The notes below the pieces were generated by a model. It was not told where the DNA came from. It saw only the letters and a list, made by a program, of their open reading frames with translations, and made no database searches. DNA of 47,060 bases from a virus, in IMG/VR virus record IMGVR_UViG_3300020125_000109, positions 1 to 47,060 of that record. One strand, 5' to 3'. Each line of letters opens with the position of its first letter. Position 1 is the stretch's first letter. Shown piece after piece: positions 40,091 to 47,060 of this stretch. The translations under genes were made by a program, and so were the position numbers.

Positions 40091-40180
40091 ACCCTCGATG
40101 AGGGGTTTGAAAGAGTGGGCGGCGTGAAGTGTCGGCCAGACGCCAATGCCGAAAGCTGGGTAAGCCCGGCCCCACTCTTT
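40091..40180 (+). ncRNA. Large structured RNA: 10-bp closing stem, H-type pseudoknot and hairpin
   Basis: AAAGAGTGGG (40110-40119) pairs perfectly with CCCACTCTTT (40171-40180). Inside, GGCGT (40121-40125) pairs with ACGCC (40140-40144); its loop bases TCGGC (40132-40136) pair with GCCGA (40148-40152), making an H-type pseudoknot. GCTGGG (40155-40160) pairs with CCCGGC (40165-40170) around TAAG. A small hairpin ACCCTC/GAGGGGT (40091-40106) precedes it. It fills the 119-base gap between two small genes. The order resembles the pistol ribozyme in topology, but its conserved bases are not present, so I leave it unclassified: riboswitch, ribozyme or trans-acting RNA. Confidence 0.7.
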
Positions 40181-40206
40181 GAAACTTTGCAGCGGAAAGG
40201 GGAGTT

Positions 40207-40374
40207 ATGGAAGAACTTTACTGTACCAAATGTGGGGAATCTCTTAGACGGGCAATGATCTTAGCCTTGATGATAGACATGGGCGCAAGTTCTAATAGAT
40301 CGCCTGAGATTTGCCACGAAGACGGAGAATCACACGATTGGCAGCCGTTGAAAAAAGAAGAAGTTAAGGCTTAA
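40207..40374 (+). CDS. Small zinc-ribbon protein (55 aa)
   Basis: ATG at 40207 follows AAGGGGAGTT. The product has Cys6-x2-Cys9-Gly near the start and Cys37-His38 then His43 later, a likely single zinc site. It ends in a Lys/Glu-rich tail. No family is recognised. It comes directly after the structured RNA. Confidence 0.65.
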   Translation: MEELYCTKCGESLRRAMILALMIDMGASSNRSPEICHEDGESHDWQPLKKEEVKA

Positions 40375-40375
40375 T

Positions 40376-40391
40376 GTAAATGACCATTTAC
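40376..40391. promoter_or_regulatory. Near-palindrome GTAAATG-AC-CATTTAC
   Basis: Seven-base perfect arms around two bases, immediately after a stop codon and 15 bases before the next start. It could be an operator or a small RNA hairpin masking the next ribosome site. Confidence 0.4.
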
Positions 40392-40405
40392 GTTAGGGAG
40401 GACAA

Positions 40406-41062
40406 ATGACACCCATTGGGCCGATTGACGGGGATAAATTAGTTGAATTTTTGAAAGATACCGCTCGTAGAACTGTGGCTGCGCATGCCGGAGCCTATAG
40501 CTATATTATCGGTGAAATTGAAAATCAACAGTTTCCTTGGCCTTATCCCTCACAGGACAAGTGCGCCTACATTGACCAAAGCTCCGTCATTCAAGAGGAA
40601 TGCGGATTACCGAAAAACAACTATCGTCACGGAATGGGAATTGGAATGCACCCGTTTGTGCCATCCAAGGAACCCCGCAAATGGAAGCCGGATGAGAAGT
40701 TTAAAGCTGACTATGCCGACTTTGGGCGAGGCCAAGTACCGGCAGTATTTTTCCCTGATGGCTGCGAAAACTTTTTAGTAACTAGTGAAGATCAAGCAAA
40801 GTTGGTGGCGCGCCTCCTAAACGAATGGTTGGCTAAATCCGCCCTCAACGCCTCGGAGGAAAGGGACTTCACGCCCCAAGAGGCCTACGAGGAAGCTAGA
40901 AAACGTTACGGCGAAAGCGGGTGGGTTTTGGTTACTGATGAAGAACCCGGAAAACTCATTTATAAAGTTGGGAATCACACTACGGAATTAACTGGCAGGA
41001 GTTGGGTATCATTCCGTGCCGCCTTTGCCTCTGCTGACGCTGCCAAGGAGGAAAAGAAGTGA
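40406..41062 (+). CDS. Hypothetical protein
   Basis: This 218-residue protein starts at ATG 40406 behind AGGGAGGACAA. The central part has several Trp/Pro/Tyr-rich segments (Q-F-P-W-P-Y-P, F-V-P-S-K-E-P-R-K-W-K-P) and the C-terminal half is helical then beta. No family is recognised. It overlaps the next gene by four bases (GTGA), so both are coupled. Confidence 0.7.
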   Translation: MTPIGPIDGDKLVEFLKDTARRTVAAHAGAYSYIIGEIENQQFPWPYPSQDKCAYIDQSSVIQEECGLPKNNYRHGMGIGMHPFVPSKEPRKWKPDEKFKADYADFGRGQVPAVFFPDGCENFLVTSEDQAKLVARLLNEWLAKSALNASEERDFTPQEAYEEARKRYGESGWVLVTDEEPGKLIYKVGNHTTELTGRSWVSFRAAFASADAAKEEKK

Positions 41063-41571
41063 GCACATACAATCCTCCTCAAGGTGCTTGTCGTAAATGT
41101 GGTAACCCTGACGGCTATGATACTTTTTGGCGGGACGCCGATGACCCGCATTATGCTTGCGGCAGATGTGGAGAAAGAGAAAAACCCATGACAACCGAGA
41201 ACATGCCGAGCGAAGGGCCGTATAAAATGGGTGATCTTCTTTCAGGAAAAGTGTGGCTCATAAGACTAGCCACGGAAGAAGGGGTTGCGGGAGCTAATAT
41301 TGCCTTCGCCCAAGGCCGCTCCGCAAGTGACGCTGAACACGCACGAAAGATTAAAGAGTTTTTAGCCATATTAAAGCGAGTGAGTGCCGCCGAGGAATCT
41401 TTTTTGAATTGGTGGAAAGAGCATGACGATTGTCCTATTTGCGAAGGCAATTATGAACCCGGCGAAGGCCACATACACAACCCAGGATGTTCTGCTGAAA
41501 TGTTCTACAACATAGCTGGCGATATTCGAGAACTTTTGTCCAAGTATTCAGCCAAGGGAGAGGGAACGTGA
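41059..41571 (+). CDS. Hypothetical protein with two zinc-binding clusters
   Basis: The start is GTG 41059 behind AAGGAGGAAAAGA. The 170-residue product has an N-terminal zinc ribbon (C-R-K-C-G at 11-15, C-G-R-C-G near 34-38) and a C-terminal cluster C-P-I-C-E-G with H-I-H-N-P-G-C. Between them lie helices. The pattern suggests two independent zinc sites. No family is recognised. It is coupled to genes on both sides by GTGA overlaps. Confidence 0.72.
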   Translation: MSTYNPPQGACRKCGNPDGYDTFWRDADDPHYACGRCGEREKPMTTENMPSEGPYKMGDLLSGKVWLIRLATEEGVAGANIAFAQGRSASDAEHARKIKEFLAILKRVSAAEESFLNWWKEHDDCPICEGNYEPGEGHIHNPGCSAEMFYNIAGDIRELLSKYSAKGEGT

Positions 41572-41675
41572 GCGAGCGCCAAGAAGGTGAAGGTTACAGT
41601 GTTTTTGAATGGTTTGCCGCCATTTACTGTATTGCGCTTGCGGTGTGTTTGGAATTTGCACTATTTTTTGGTTAA
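41568..41675 (+). CDS. Very small membrane protein (35 aa)
   Basis: GTG at 41568 overlaps the upstream stop (GTGA) and follows AGGGAGAGGG. After ten polar residues the product is one hydrophobic segment (F-A-A-I-Y-C-I-A-L-A-V-C-L-E-F-A-L-F-F) ending in Gly. It is a likely single-pass membrane peptide, perhaps acting on the host envelope or excluding other phages. Confidence 0.6.
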   Translation: MSERQEGEGYSVFEWFAAIYCIALAVCLEFALFFG

Positions 41676-41684
41676 GGATGGAGC

Positions 41685-41720
41685 ATGAGTGTGGAAATTA
41701 AGAAGCCTAATAGTAAATAA
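41685..41720 (+). CDS. Possible 11-residue peptide
   Basis: ATG at 41685 follows GGATGGAGC and the frame ends after 11 codons. It may be a true micro-gene or a leader for translation of the gene at 41741. Confidence 0.2.
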   Translation: MSVEIKKPNSK

Positions 41721-41740
41721 CCTTGATAAGGAGGGCCGCA

Positions 41741-41971
41741 ATGGACTCATATTACTTCCAGCGTCTTAAAACCTCTTGGCGTAGGGTTCATAACTTAGCC
41801 ATGAGGCGTGGGGCTAGGTGTGAGCGCCACTTTAATGGATGCGCGGCCTGTGTCTACGGATCGGATTGTAGGACGGCCAGTAGGTTGATTCGGCTGGCTA
41901 GGAATGCCAGAGGTACAGCGGCAAGGATTTTGGGAGTTATAAAAAGAAATCGAAGGAAGGTGGCTGCATGA
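41741..41971 (+). CDS. Small Arg-rich Cys protein
   Basis: ATG at 41741 follows TTGATAAGGAGGGCCGCA, so it is preferred over an earlier in-frame codon. The 76-residue product is very basic, with four Cys (C-E-R-H, G-C-A-A-C, D-C-R) and Arg-rich helices. It probably binds RNA or DNA with a zinc ion. No family is recognised. It overlaps the next gene by four bases. Confidence 0.68.
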   Translation: MDSYYFQRLKTSWRRVHNLAMRRGARCERHFNGCAACVYGSDCRTASRLIRLARNARGTAARILGVIKRNRRKVAA

Positions 41972-42300
41972 AACGTCCACGCCAAAAGACTATTTTTGTT
42001 GATGAGGTTGTAGCGGCTACTTTGAAGCAGATCGCCGCCAGTAAGGGGTGGACGATAAACAATGCCATTCGGTCCATGCTGAAAATGGAGATCAAGCCTA
42101 TTGGGAGGGGAAGGCCGGTGAAAGTTAAAAAAGAGCTACCACCGGAGGCGTTCTCTAAAACCGAACTTCTTCATTCAGTGGTGGGTATTCCTGCACCCGA
42201 ACCGCCACCCGCCACGCCCGAATCTTTGCCACCTATTGAAGAATTAGACCAACCTGGCTATATTCCTCAACGCCCCTACGTTCCACCGCCTGGGATTTAA
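41968..42300 (+). CDS. Ribbon-helix-helix-like protein with Pro-rich tail
   Basis: This 110-residue protein starts at ATG 41968 (ATGA overlap, GGAAGGTGGCTGC upstream). The first 45 residues fit a ribbon-helix-helix domain: K-T-I-F-V-D-E then V-V-A-A-T-L-K-Q-I-A-A-S-K-G-W then I-N-N-A-I-R-S-M-L-K. A Pro-rich, mostly disordered tail follows. It is the last gene of the accessory arm and its stop codon overlaps, tail to tail, the stop of the primase-helicase gene. It may repress early promoters. Confidence 0.7.
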   Translation: MKRPRQKTIFVDEVVAATLKQIAASKGWTINNAIRSMLKMEIKPIGRGRPVKVKKELPPEAFSKTELLHSVVGIPAPEPPPATPESLPPIEELDQPGYIPQRPYVPPPGI

Positions 42301-44291
42301 TTCCCTTCCAAGGGCGTCCAGAGCTTCACTACTTCGCCTGTGATCGAGTTCCGTGAATCCCTCTTTGTCCATCCCATGTACCGTAGGATTTTGGCTATCC
42401 TGATTTGCTCTTTCTTGCCCTGGCGCTCCATGGGGAAGGCCAGTTCCTTGAGGATTTCCCTAATCGTGATCCCTGAGACAGTAAAATTTCGTATGTAATC
42501 CCTTATCGGTTCCTCCCAAGGATCAACTTCTCGCCTCATATCCTGCTCTACCTTTGTTATTTCGTCAGGCATCATCCACCAGTTCTCCGGGGCCTCGCTG
42601 ATATGGGCGGTAGGTTCTCCACGCTTTGCCTTCTGATTTTGAACATTTTTCCAGCCAACGTAATCCATGTATCGCTTGTAGGCCTCTGCGAATAGCTGAT
42701 CCCTGTTCTTTAGGAGCCAGTCCAGCCTTATTTGGGACACTGTGACGGGCCAGAACCTTCTTGCCCCGGACAAATCCTGTAGGTATTCCTTCTCATTGGT
42801 GGTTCCTACAAAGATACACTGGCGTGGGAAGTCGGCACTAAACCGGGCGTAGGGGATTTTAAACCGATCTACGGGCGTGGTCAGCATTTCCTTGACCTGG
42901 GTAATCTCCATCTTCCTAAATGAATCCATTTCGGCTATCTCGATGATCCACTTGCCCTGGATATTGGAGTAAAAATTCGGGTTAGCCAGGTTAGCGCGAC
43001 AGGATGAGTACCATTTGCCACCTAAGAGGCGAAGGGCAGAGCTTTTATAAATACCCTGCGCCCCCTCTAGAATCATCATGTGGTCAGCTTGGCACCCAGG
43101 ATCAAACAGCCTGGCCACCAACGATAGGAAAAAATTCTTCGACACCGCATAGGTATAGGCATTGGTCGGCGCTCCAAAGGCTTCTGAGAGGCACTCATCT
43201 ATCCGGGCTTTGCCGTCCCATTCGAGCGATTTCACCCAATCCTTTGGCTCATTCTTGATCCGCTGGTGGGCATAAGTCTCTGCTGCACGTTGGATTTGGA
43301 GGTAATTGATCTTGGAAAGCCCCCACTCCCTTTGAAGGTGCGTTGTAAGCCTCAGAAGGTGAATATCCGTCCATTCCTCGATAGTGCTGTTCATCCCTAT
43401 TTCGCGCCAGTGGGTGAAATACTTCTTGTGGAAGTCATCCCACCAGACAAATTCCTCAAAGAACTCATCCCTCTCGAATATCCTCAGTACGTTGTCCTCG
43501 TTGTAGATCGGTATGCCCTTCGAGGATTGGGAAATGCCCACGTCAAGCCACTTCCCAGCCATGGACCGGGAGACGGGTTCCTGATTGGTCACGTCCTCGA
43601 CTTGGTGGGGTTGTTTCTTTCGGGTGGGGGCCAGTACTTCGACCTTGGGGATGGGTAATTCAACCAATTTAACCCTCTGTTTGCCCCACTGGATGACCTG
43701 TTTTTCATCCCATCCAGCGGCTAGGGCATCGGCGGCATCCCATCCATCTTTCTTCGAATCAGGCTCCAAAAAGGGGTCAAGAACCTTGATTTCGGGGCAA
43801 TACAAGGCCGCTAAACGCTCTCCCACAGTAGCCATAGCCGTCCTGCCAGGATCGTCAGCATCAGGCCACAAAAGCACTTTTCGGCCAATTAAAGGGGTAA
43901 AATCGACATTCTTGACCCCATTTGCGCCCCCCGGCCAGGTCATAACCACATAAAGACGGCCCATGAGAGTCCGGGCGGCATCAGCGGCCTTTTCCCCCTC
44001 AACCAATAAAACAGGCGCATTTGGCGATTTGGAGAGCAATTCTAGGCCGTAGAGGGGCCTGGGGGCCGGATAGCCCTTCATGGCCCATTTATCCTCATCC
44101 CAAGTATGCCAGTAAAACACCTTCCCATCTGCCCTTTGGTGCCGGGAATAGTAGAAAAGTGGGTCGCCTTGCGGATCACGGTAACACCAATAGGCCACGG
44201 CGTCTTTGAAATCGGGTAGGGGAGCGGTAACGGGGGGTTTGGGATAAGAGATTGGCTGCGGGGATTTGGGAGCGAGTTCGGTGTCAGCCAT
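42297..44291 (-). CDS. TOPRIM-VapE primase/helicase
   Basis: ATG at 44291 is used because it follows AAAGGATTTCA; a longer frame reaches into the upstream gene. The 664-residue protein has an N-terminal TOPRIM domain (L-L-V-E-G-E-K-A-A-D near 95-105 and D-A-D-D-P-G-R near 144-150) and a C-terminal virulence-associated E helicase domain: W-D-G-K-A-R-I-D-E-C-L near 360-370, Walker A G-A-Q-G-I-Y-K-S near 410-417, E-I-A-E-M-D near 451, G-T-T-N-E-K-E-Y-L near 496, R-R-F-W-P-V near 511. It should prime and unwind DNA and is the main phage replication protein. The Walker B acidic pair is less obvious, as usual in VapE. Confidence 0.9.
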   Translation of the reverse strand: MADTELAPKSPQPISYPKPPVTAPLPDFKDAVAYWCYRDPQGDPLFYYSRHQRADGKVFYWHTWDEDKWAMKGYPAPRPLYGLELLSKSPNAPVLLVEGEKAADAARTLMGRLYVVMTWPGGANGVKNVDFTPLIGRKVLLWPDADDPGRTAMATVGERLAALYCPEIKVLDPFLEPDSKKDGWDAADALAAGWDEKQVIQWGKQRVKLVELPIPKVEVLAPTRKKQPHQVEDVTNQEPVSRSMAGKWLDVGISQSSKGIPIYNEDNVLRIFERDEFFEEFVWWDDFHKKYFTHWREIGMNSTIEEWTDIHLLRLTTHLQREWGLSKINYLQIQRAAETYAHQRIKNEPKDWVKSLEWDGKARIDECLSEAFGAPTNAYTYAVSKNFFLSLVARLFDPGCQADHMMILEGAQGIYKSSALRLLGGKWYSSCRANLANPNFYSNIQGKWIIEIAEMDSFRKMEITQVKEMLTTPVDRFKIPYARFSADFPRQCIFVGTTNEKEYLQDLSGARRFWPVTVSQIRLDWLLKNRDQLFAEAYKRYMDYVGWKNVQNQKAKRGEPTAHISEAPENWWMMPDEITKVEQDMRREVDPWEEPIRDYIRNFTVSGITIREILKELAFPMERQGKKEQIRIAKILRYMGWTKRDSRNSITGEVVKLWTPLEGN

Positions 44292-44502
44292 TGAAATCCT
44301 TTGGCGGCACATACGGCCCGGAGGTTGGTGGCACTCCCGATCCCCAAAACACCGGCTTCTCAATTACCTCTTGTGGGATTTCATGACTATCGGGAAAATT
44401 CAAGTGCATCAACTGGAATTTGAGTTTTCGGATTTCGTTACGGATGGAGATTAAAAACAGCACGTTTACAATCAGGCTCAAAATCAAGAGGGCGTAAATC
44501 AT
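44284..44502 (-). CDS. Small membrane protein
   Basis: This 72-residue protein has one N-terminal membrane segment (residues 2-20, Leu/Ile/Val-rich) then a basic helix and a Pro/Gly-rich tail. ATG at 44502; GAGG lies further upstream than usual. It overlaps the primase-helicase gene by eight bases. It may anchor a replication protein to the membrane, which is speculation. No family is recognised. The 81-base gap before it (44503-44583) shows no gene. Confidence 0.65.
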   Translation of the reverse strand: MIYALLILSLIVNVLFLISIRNEIRKLKFQLMHLNFPDSHEIPQEVIEKPVFWGSGVPPTSGPYVPPKDFNG

Positions 44503-44583
44503 GGGAAGAATCTTTTACCTCTTTCGGGAAAAATATTCTACGGAATAATTCTATTCGCTTGTATGGTGTCGGTTATTTTTCTA

Positions 44584-45006
44584 CTACTGGTTGGGTACTT
44601 TGAATCCGTCTATGGAGAAAATCGCTTCTTTCTCGCTGTGAACAACGGCAGCTATCCCGCCGTCAGATTTAACCGCAGCGATAAACGCCTCTTGTTCCTC
44701 GGTGGCCTTGGTCTTGTCTTTTACTTCTAGCCCGGTAAATACCGCCAAGGTCTTTCCTACCATCTCCTGAGTGATTTTAACAGGAGTCCAACCGATGAGG
44801 TCGGATGAGCCAGGGCAGAGTCCAGCGTGTAATGGCCGTGCGTGTTTAACCAGCACGTCTCCCGGCGACATCAACACTCCCCGCGCTGACTTCTCCGCTT
44901 TGAGGGCTATTCCCGCCCAGCCCATGGCCACGTTGTTTCGAAAGATTCTTGTACCTGACTTGTTGACCGCTACCTGAATCTGCCTCATTATCTCCGCTTC
45001 TGACAT
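44584..45006 (-). CDS. VRR-NUC nuclease domain protein
   Basis: This 140-residue protein matches the stand-alone VRR-NUC nucleases of phages. It has R-N-N-V-A near 23-27, G-L-C-P-G-S-S-D-L-I-G (about 62-72, with the metal-binding Asp), F-T-G-L-E-V-K-D-K (about 90-98, E-x-K), and E-E-Q-E-A-F-I-A-A-V with G-G-I-A. It is a PD-(D/E)XK nuclease thought to cut branched DNA such as Holliday junctions. ATG at 45006 follows GGGAGGAAGAAGC. It fits the recombination module. Confidence 0.9.
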   Translation of the reverse strand: MSEAEIMRQIQVAVNKSGTRIFRNNVAMGWAGIALKAEKSARGVLMSPGDVLVKHARPLHAGLCPGSSDLIGWTPVKITQEMVGKTLAVFTGLEVKDKTKATEEQEAFIAAVKSDGGIAAVVHSEKEAIFSIDGFKVPNQ

Positions 45007-45096
45007 GCTTCTTCCTCCCGAAAAGATTTATTTTCCTTGAGAACAAATCGAAATTCCTTGGCGTGGCGACTGGTGATAAGTGAGATGATTCTTTTT

Positions 45097-45786
45097 TCAA
45101 AGCTTTACTATCCTTCCGAATTCTATTACCCAAACCCAAGGGTTTAAATCCCAAATCGGTTTCGGTTTGTCTGGAAAATTCCAGTTTTCACCGCCGTTTA
45201 CCCAGTTAATTAGGTTGGCAAAGGCATATTTGGGAGACGCAAAAACATCTTTGGCGTCAAATCGTTTCATGCCTTCCCACAGATATCCATATTCGTTTTT
45301 AATAATCCCTTCCGCCAGCGCATCCTCTTCTGAAATATCCTGTAGCCTCTCCACTCTCACCCTCACCACTTCCAAATCAATCCGGCTGGCCCAGCGGGGC
45401 ATGTGAATGGAAGGGCGTGGGAACCAAATCGGGGAAGTTGGATGCCAACCATTTGGAATTTGGTTTATGGCTCCATGGTTTGAAATCAAAGTACCGTCCT
45501 CAAAGGCGGCGTTTTCAAAATCCAATCCCTTTTCGTGCCACCACTTTTCCCTCACCCAAAGCCGATCACCATGTTGGCCGTAAGGACATTTCGGTTTTGC
45601 ATGGCCGGTTATTTCTGTCATAAATTGATTTTGCTCAACCGAATCAGAAATAAAAATAGGGACACCACCGAATGTTTGAGGTTGCGGTTTTATAACCCTT
45701 CTCGTCTGCGTCTTTCTCCCCTCCAAAATCGCCCGAACCATCATGCCACTAAACAGGATTGGTCTTTCTTTTATGAGTGTTTTCAT
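45097..45786 (-). CDS. ASCH-domain phage protein
   Basis: ATG at 45786 overlaps the helicase stop (ATGA) behind GGGGAGGAT. The 229-residue protein starts with R-P-I-L-F-S-G-M-M-V-R-A-I-L-E-G-R-K-T-Q-T-R-R, the hallmark of a widespread phage family with an ASCH-like, RNA-binding fold, followed by L-W-V-R-E-K-W, P-R-W-A-S-R-I, V-E-R-L-Q-D-I-S-E-E-D-A and N-P-W-V-W-V-I-E-F. The function is unknown; binding or processing of RNA or modified bases is proposed for the fold. The 90-base gap downstream (45007-45096) has no gene with a start codon. Confidence 0.88.
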   Translation of the reverse strand: MKTLIKERPILFSGMMVRAILEGRKTQTRRVIKPQPQTFGGVPIFISDSVEQNQFMTEITGHAKPKCPYGQHGDRLWVREKWWHEKGLDFENAAFEDGTLISNHGAINQIPNGWHPTSPIWFPRPSIHMPRWASRIDLEVVRVRVERLQDISEEDALAEGIIKNEYGYLWEGMKRFDAKDVFASPKYAFANLINWVNGGENWNFPDKPKPIWDLNPWVWVIEFGRIVKL

Positions 45787-47060
45787 ATCCTCCCCGCTTG
45801 AAGTTTCTTGGCCTGACGTGCATCGAACACATGTTTCGCCCACCCATGCGGTCTTTTCATCCCTCGCTTTTTCCCAACTTCTACCAATTCCTCAAACGTG
45901 TACGCCCTGCCTTGCTCCCTGCGCTTCTCTTTCCTCAACCTTTCAATGTCTACTTCTGAGAGTTCACCTTCTTTTTCCGCAACTTCCCGCGCCTTGATCT
46001 TGAAGATCGCTCCACAAAAACGACACGCCGAAACACCCGCATATTGGGCAGCGAAACACTTAGGACATATTCGTATGGATAATCCTTTGGCTTCTTTCTT
46101 TTTCGCATCGGAATGTCCCTCCAAACTCCATTCTCTGTCCTCATCGGGTAGGCCATGGCGCTCACAATTCCCGGCGTGGTCGAGGATCACGACTTCTTTT
46201 TTACCTTCTGATGGCCTTAATCCACGACCCACTTGCTGTAAGTACAACGCCAGGGACAGGGTAGGCCTTAATTGAATCACGCACTCAATTCCCGGAAGAT
46301 CGTAGCCCTCTCCGAACAATTCTACGTTGGACAGAACCAATATTTCCCCCCGCGAGAACCGTTCTGTAGCCCGATCCCTTTCCTCGGTAGGCGTTTCCCC
46401 GTCCACATGGGCCGCTGGCACCCCGGCAGCGTTAAAATCAGCCACCACATGCTTGGAATGCTCCCTAGAGGCGGCGAATACCAATGCCCTCTTGCCAGGG
46501 GCCAGTTTCTTATACTCTTTAATGGCATCCCCTGTTATTGAAGGCTTGTCCATGGCGCTAGATAATTGGGGCTTCGAATACTCTCCCATGACCTTTTTAA
46601 CGCCTGTCAGGTCAACCGTGGAAGGGGCATACAGTTTGTACGGTGCCAAAAACCCATTCTGAATTAGCCATTGAACGGACGGTCCCTTCACCATAACCTC
46701 AAAAAAATCACCAAGCCCTCTCCCATCAAGCCTTTCACTGGTAGCGGTCAGGCCCAATTTAAAAGAATTCGGAAACGCTGCGAAAACTGTTTTCCAGGAT
46801 TGAGCCGGACAATGATGGGCCTCGTCAAACACGGCCAGGTTTGGTTGTTTGAGATACTTAACCCTATTTCGAAGGGTGCCGATGGAGCAGATTTTTACTT
46901 TATGGTTTCGAGTTTCAAAAAAACCATTGGCCAAGACATCAAATTTGATACCCACCATATCGAAGGCGCGAATAACTTGGCCCACCAATTCTCTGCGGTG
47001 TGTCACCCAATAAGCCGACATTCCTTTGTCCTGACAGGTCTTTATCATCTTGGCCGTTAA
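45783..47060 (-). CDS. SF2 (DEAH-type) helicase, main part (gene crosses the join)
   Basis: With the piece at 238-1 this is a 462-residue superfamily 2 helicase. In full-length numbering: Walker A near 30-36, V-F-D-E-A-H-H (DEAH, about 114-120), T-A-T (142-144), the C-terminal helicase lobe with V-F-A-A-S-R-E-H and motif VI Q-V-G-R-G-L-R (313-319), then a zinc ribbon with Cys369, Cys372, Cys383 and Cys386, and a charged helical tail. This build resembles RadD/type III restriction-like phage helicases. It should use ATP to remodel DNA during recombination or replication. Bases 46934-47060 repeat 1-127. Confidence 0.93.
   Translation of the reverse strand, partial: LTAKMIKTCQDKGMSAYWVTHRRELVGQVIRAFDMVGIKFDVLANGFFETRNHKVKICSIGTLRNRVKYLKQPNLAVFDEAHHCPAQSWKTVFAAFPNSFKLGLTATSERLDGRGLGDFFEVMVKGPSVQWLIQNGFLAPYKLYAPSTVDLTGVKKVMGEYSKPQLSSAMDKPSITGDAIKEYKKLAPGKRALVFAASREHSKHVVADFNAAGVPAAHVDGETPTEERDRATERFSRGEILVLSNVELFGEGYDLPGIECVIQLRPTLSLALYLQQVGRGLRPSEGKKEVVILDHAGNCERHGLPDEDREWSLEGHSDAKKKEAKGLSIRICPKCFAAQYAGVSACRFCGAIFKIKAREVAEKEGELSEVDIERLRKEKRREQGRAYTFEELVEVGKKRGMKRPHGWAKHVFDARQAKKLQAGRI
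46934..47060. repeat. Terminal direct repeat (assembly closure), right copy
   Basis: Exact copy of bases 1-127. Remove one copy before any length or map calculation. Confidence 0.95.

Noticed and set aside
40110-40180. Pistol or HDV-like ribozyme
   Set aside because: The helix order is partly similar but the conserved single-stranded bases and cleavage-site context are missing.
45007-45096. Open frame before the VRR-NUC gene
   Set aside because: The residues look protein-like but the frame has no usable start codon.
44846-45154. Minus-strand frame overlapping the VRR-NUC gene
   Set aside because: It lies mostly within the well-supported nuclease gene in another frame and has no ribosome site.

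Overview
The window is a complete tailed-phage genome of the short-tailed (podovirus) type, assembled as a closed circle. The first 127 bases recur exactly as the last 127, so the unique length is 46,933 bp, and one gene (an SF2 helicase) is cut by the arbitrary join. The virion set is a terminase pair, a portal of the head-to-tail connector type, a scaffold, a BPP-1/epsilon15-like major capsid protein, T7-like tail tube and nozzle proteins, three internal virion proteins and tail-fibre-like proteins. I see no integrase, DNA polymerase, RNA polymerase or tRNA. The host cannot be named. Signal peptides and a lytic transglycosylase fit a bacterium, and Thr-Pro-rich linkers hint at a poorly sampled lineage, but that is inference.

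Layout. (1) Late operon, minus strand, about 34.4 kb down to 4.36 kb: small terminase, a Tad2/DUF2829-like anti-Thoeris candidate, large terminase, portal, scaffold, capsid, tail tube and nozzle, internal virion proteins. Then comes an unusual block (12.3-4.8 kb) in which eight proteins carry Sec-type signal peptides, among them a tail-fibre-like protein, an SGNH esterase and a lytic transglycosylase. The operon ends with an HNH-AP2 homing endonuclease and a hairpin at 4310-4339. (2) Replication and recombination operon, minus strand, about 4.25 kb through the join to 42.3 kb: it starts at a near-consensus sigma70 promoter giving a leaderless ribbon-helix-helix gene, followed by YqaJ exonuclease, RecT, a frameshifted DNA methyltransferase, small zinc proteins, a Dam-like methyltransferase, SF2 helicase, ASCH protein, VRR-NUC nuclease, a small membrane protein and a TOPRIM-VapE primase-helicase. 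(3) Accessory arm, plus strand, 35.5-42.3 kb, behind an AT-rich control region (34.94-35.5 kb): many small genes, a beta-clamp-like protein, three adjacent repeat proteins and several structured RNAs.

The most exciting content is RNA. A hammerhead ribozyme with complete core and three paired stems lies at 37404-37452. A twister-ribozyme-like element (36938-36985) sits about 420 bases upstream in the same transcript. A large stem enclosing an H-type pseudoknot lies at 40110-40180. The two ribozymes bracket a pair of tiny genes, and each has the same 14-base sequence beside it, suggesting the early transcript is cut into pieces by its own RNA.

Other notable points are the exported fibre-like proteins, the Tad2 candidate inside the terminase cluster, a shared leader before the two methyltransferase genes, and tandem GC-rich repeats next to the small terminase gene that could be the packaging site.
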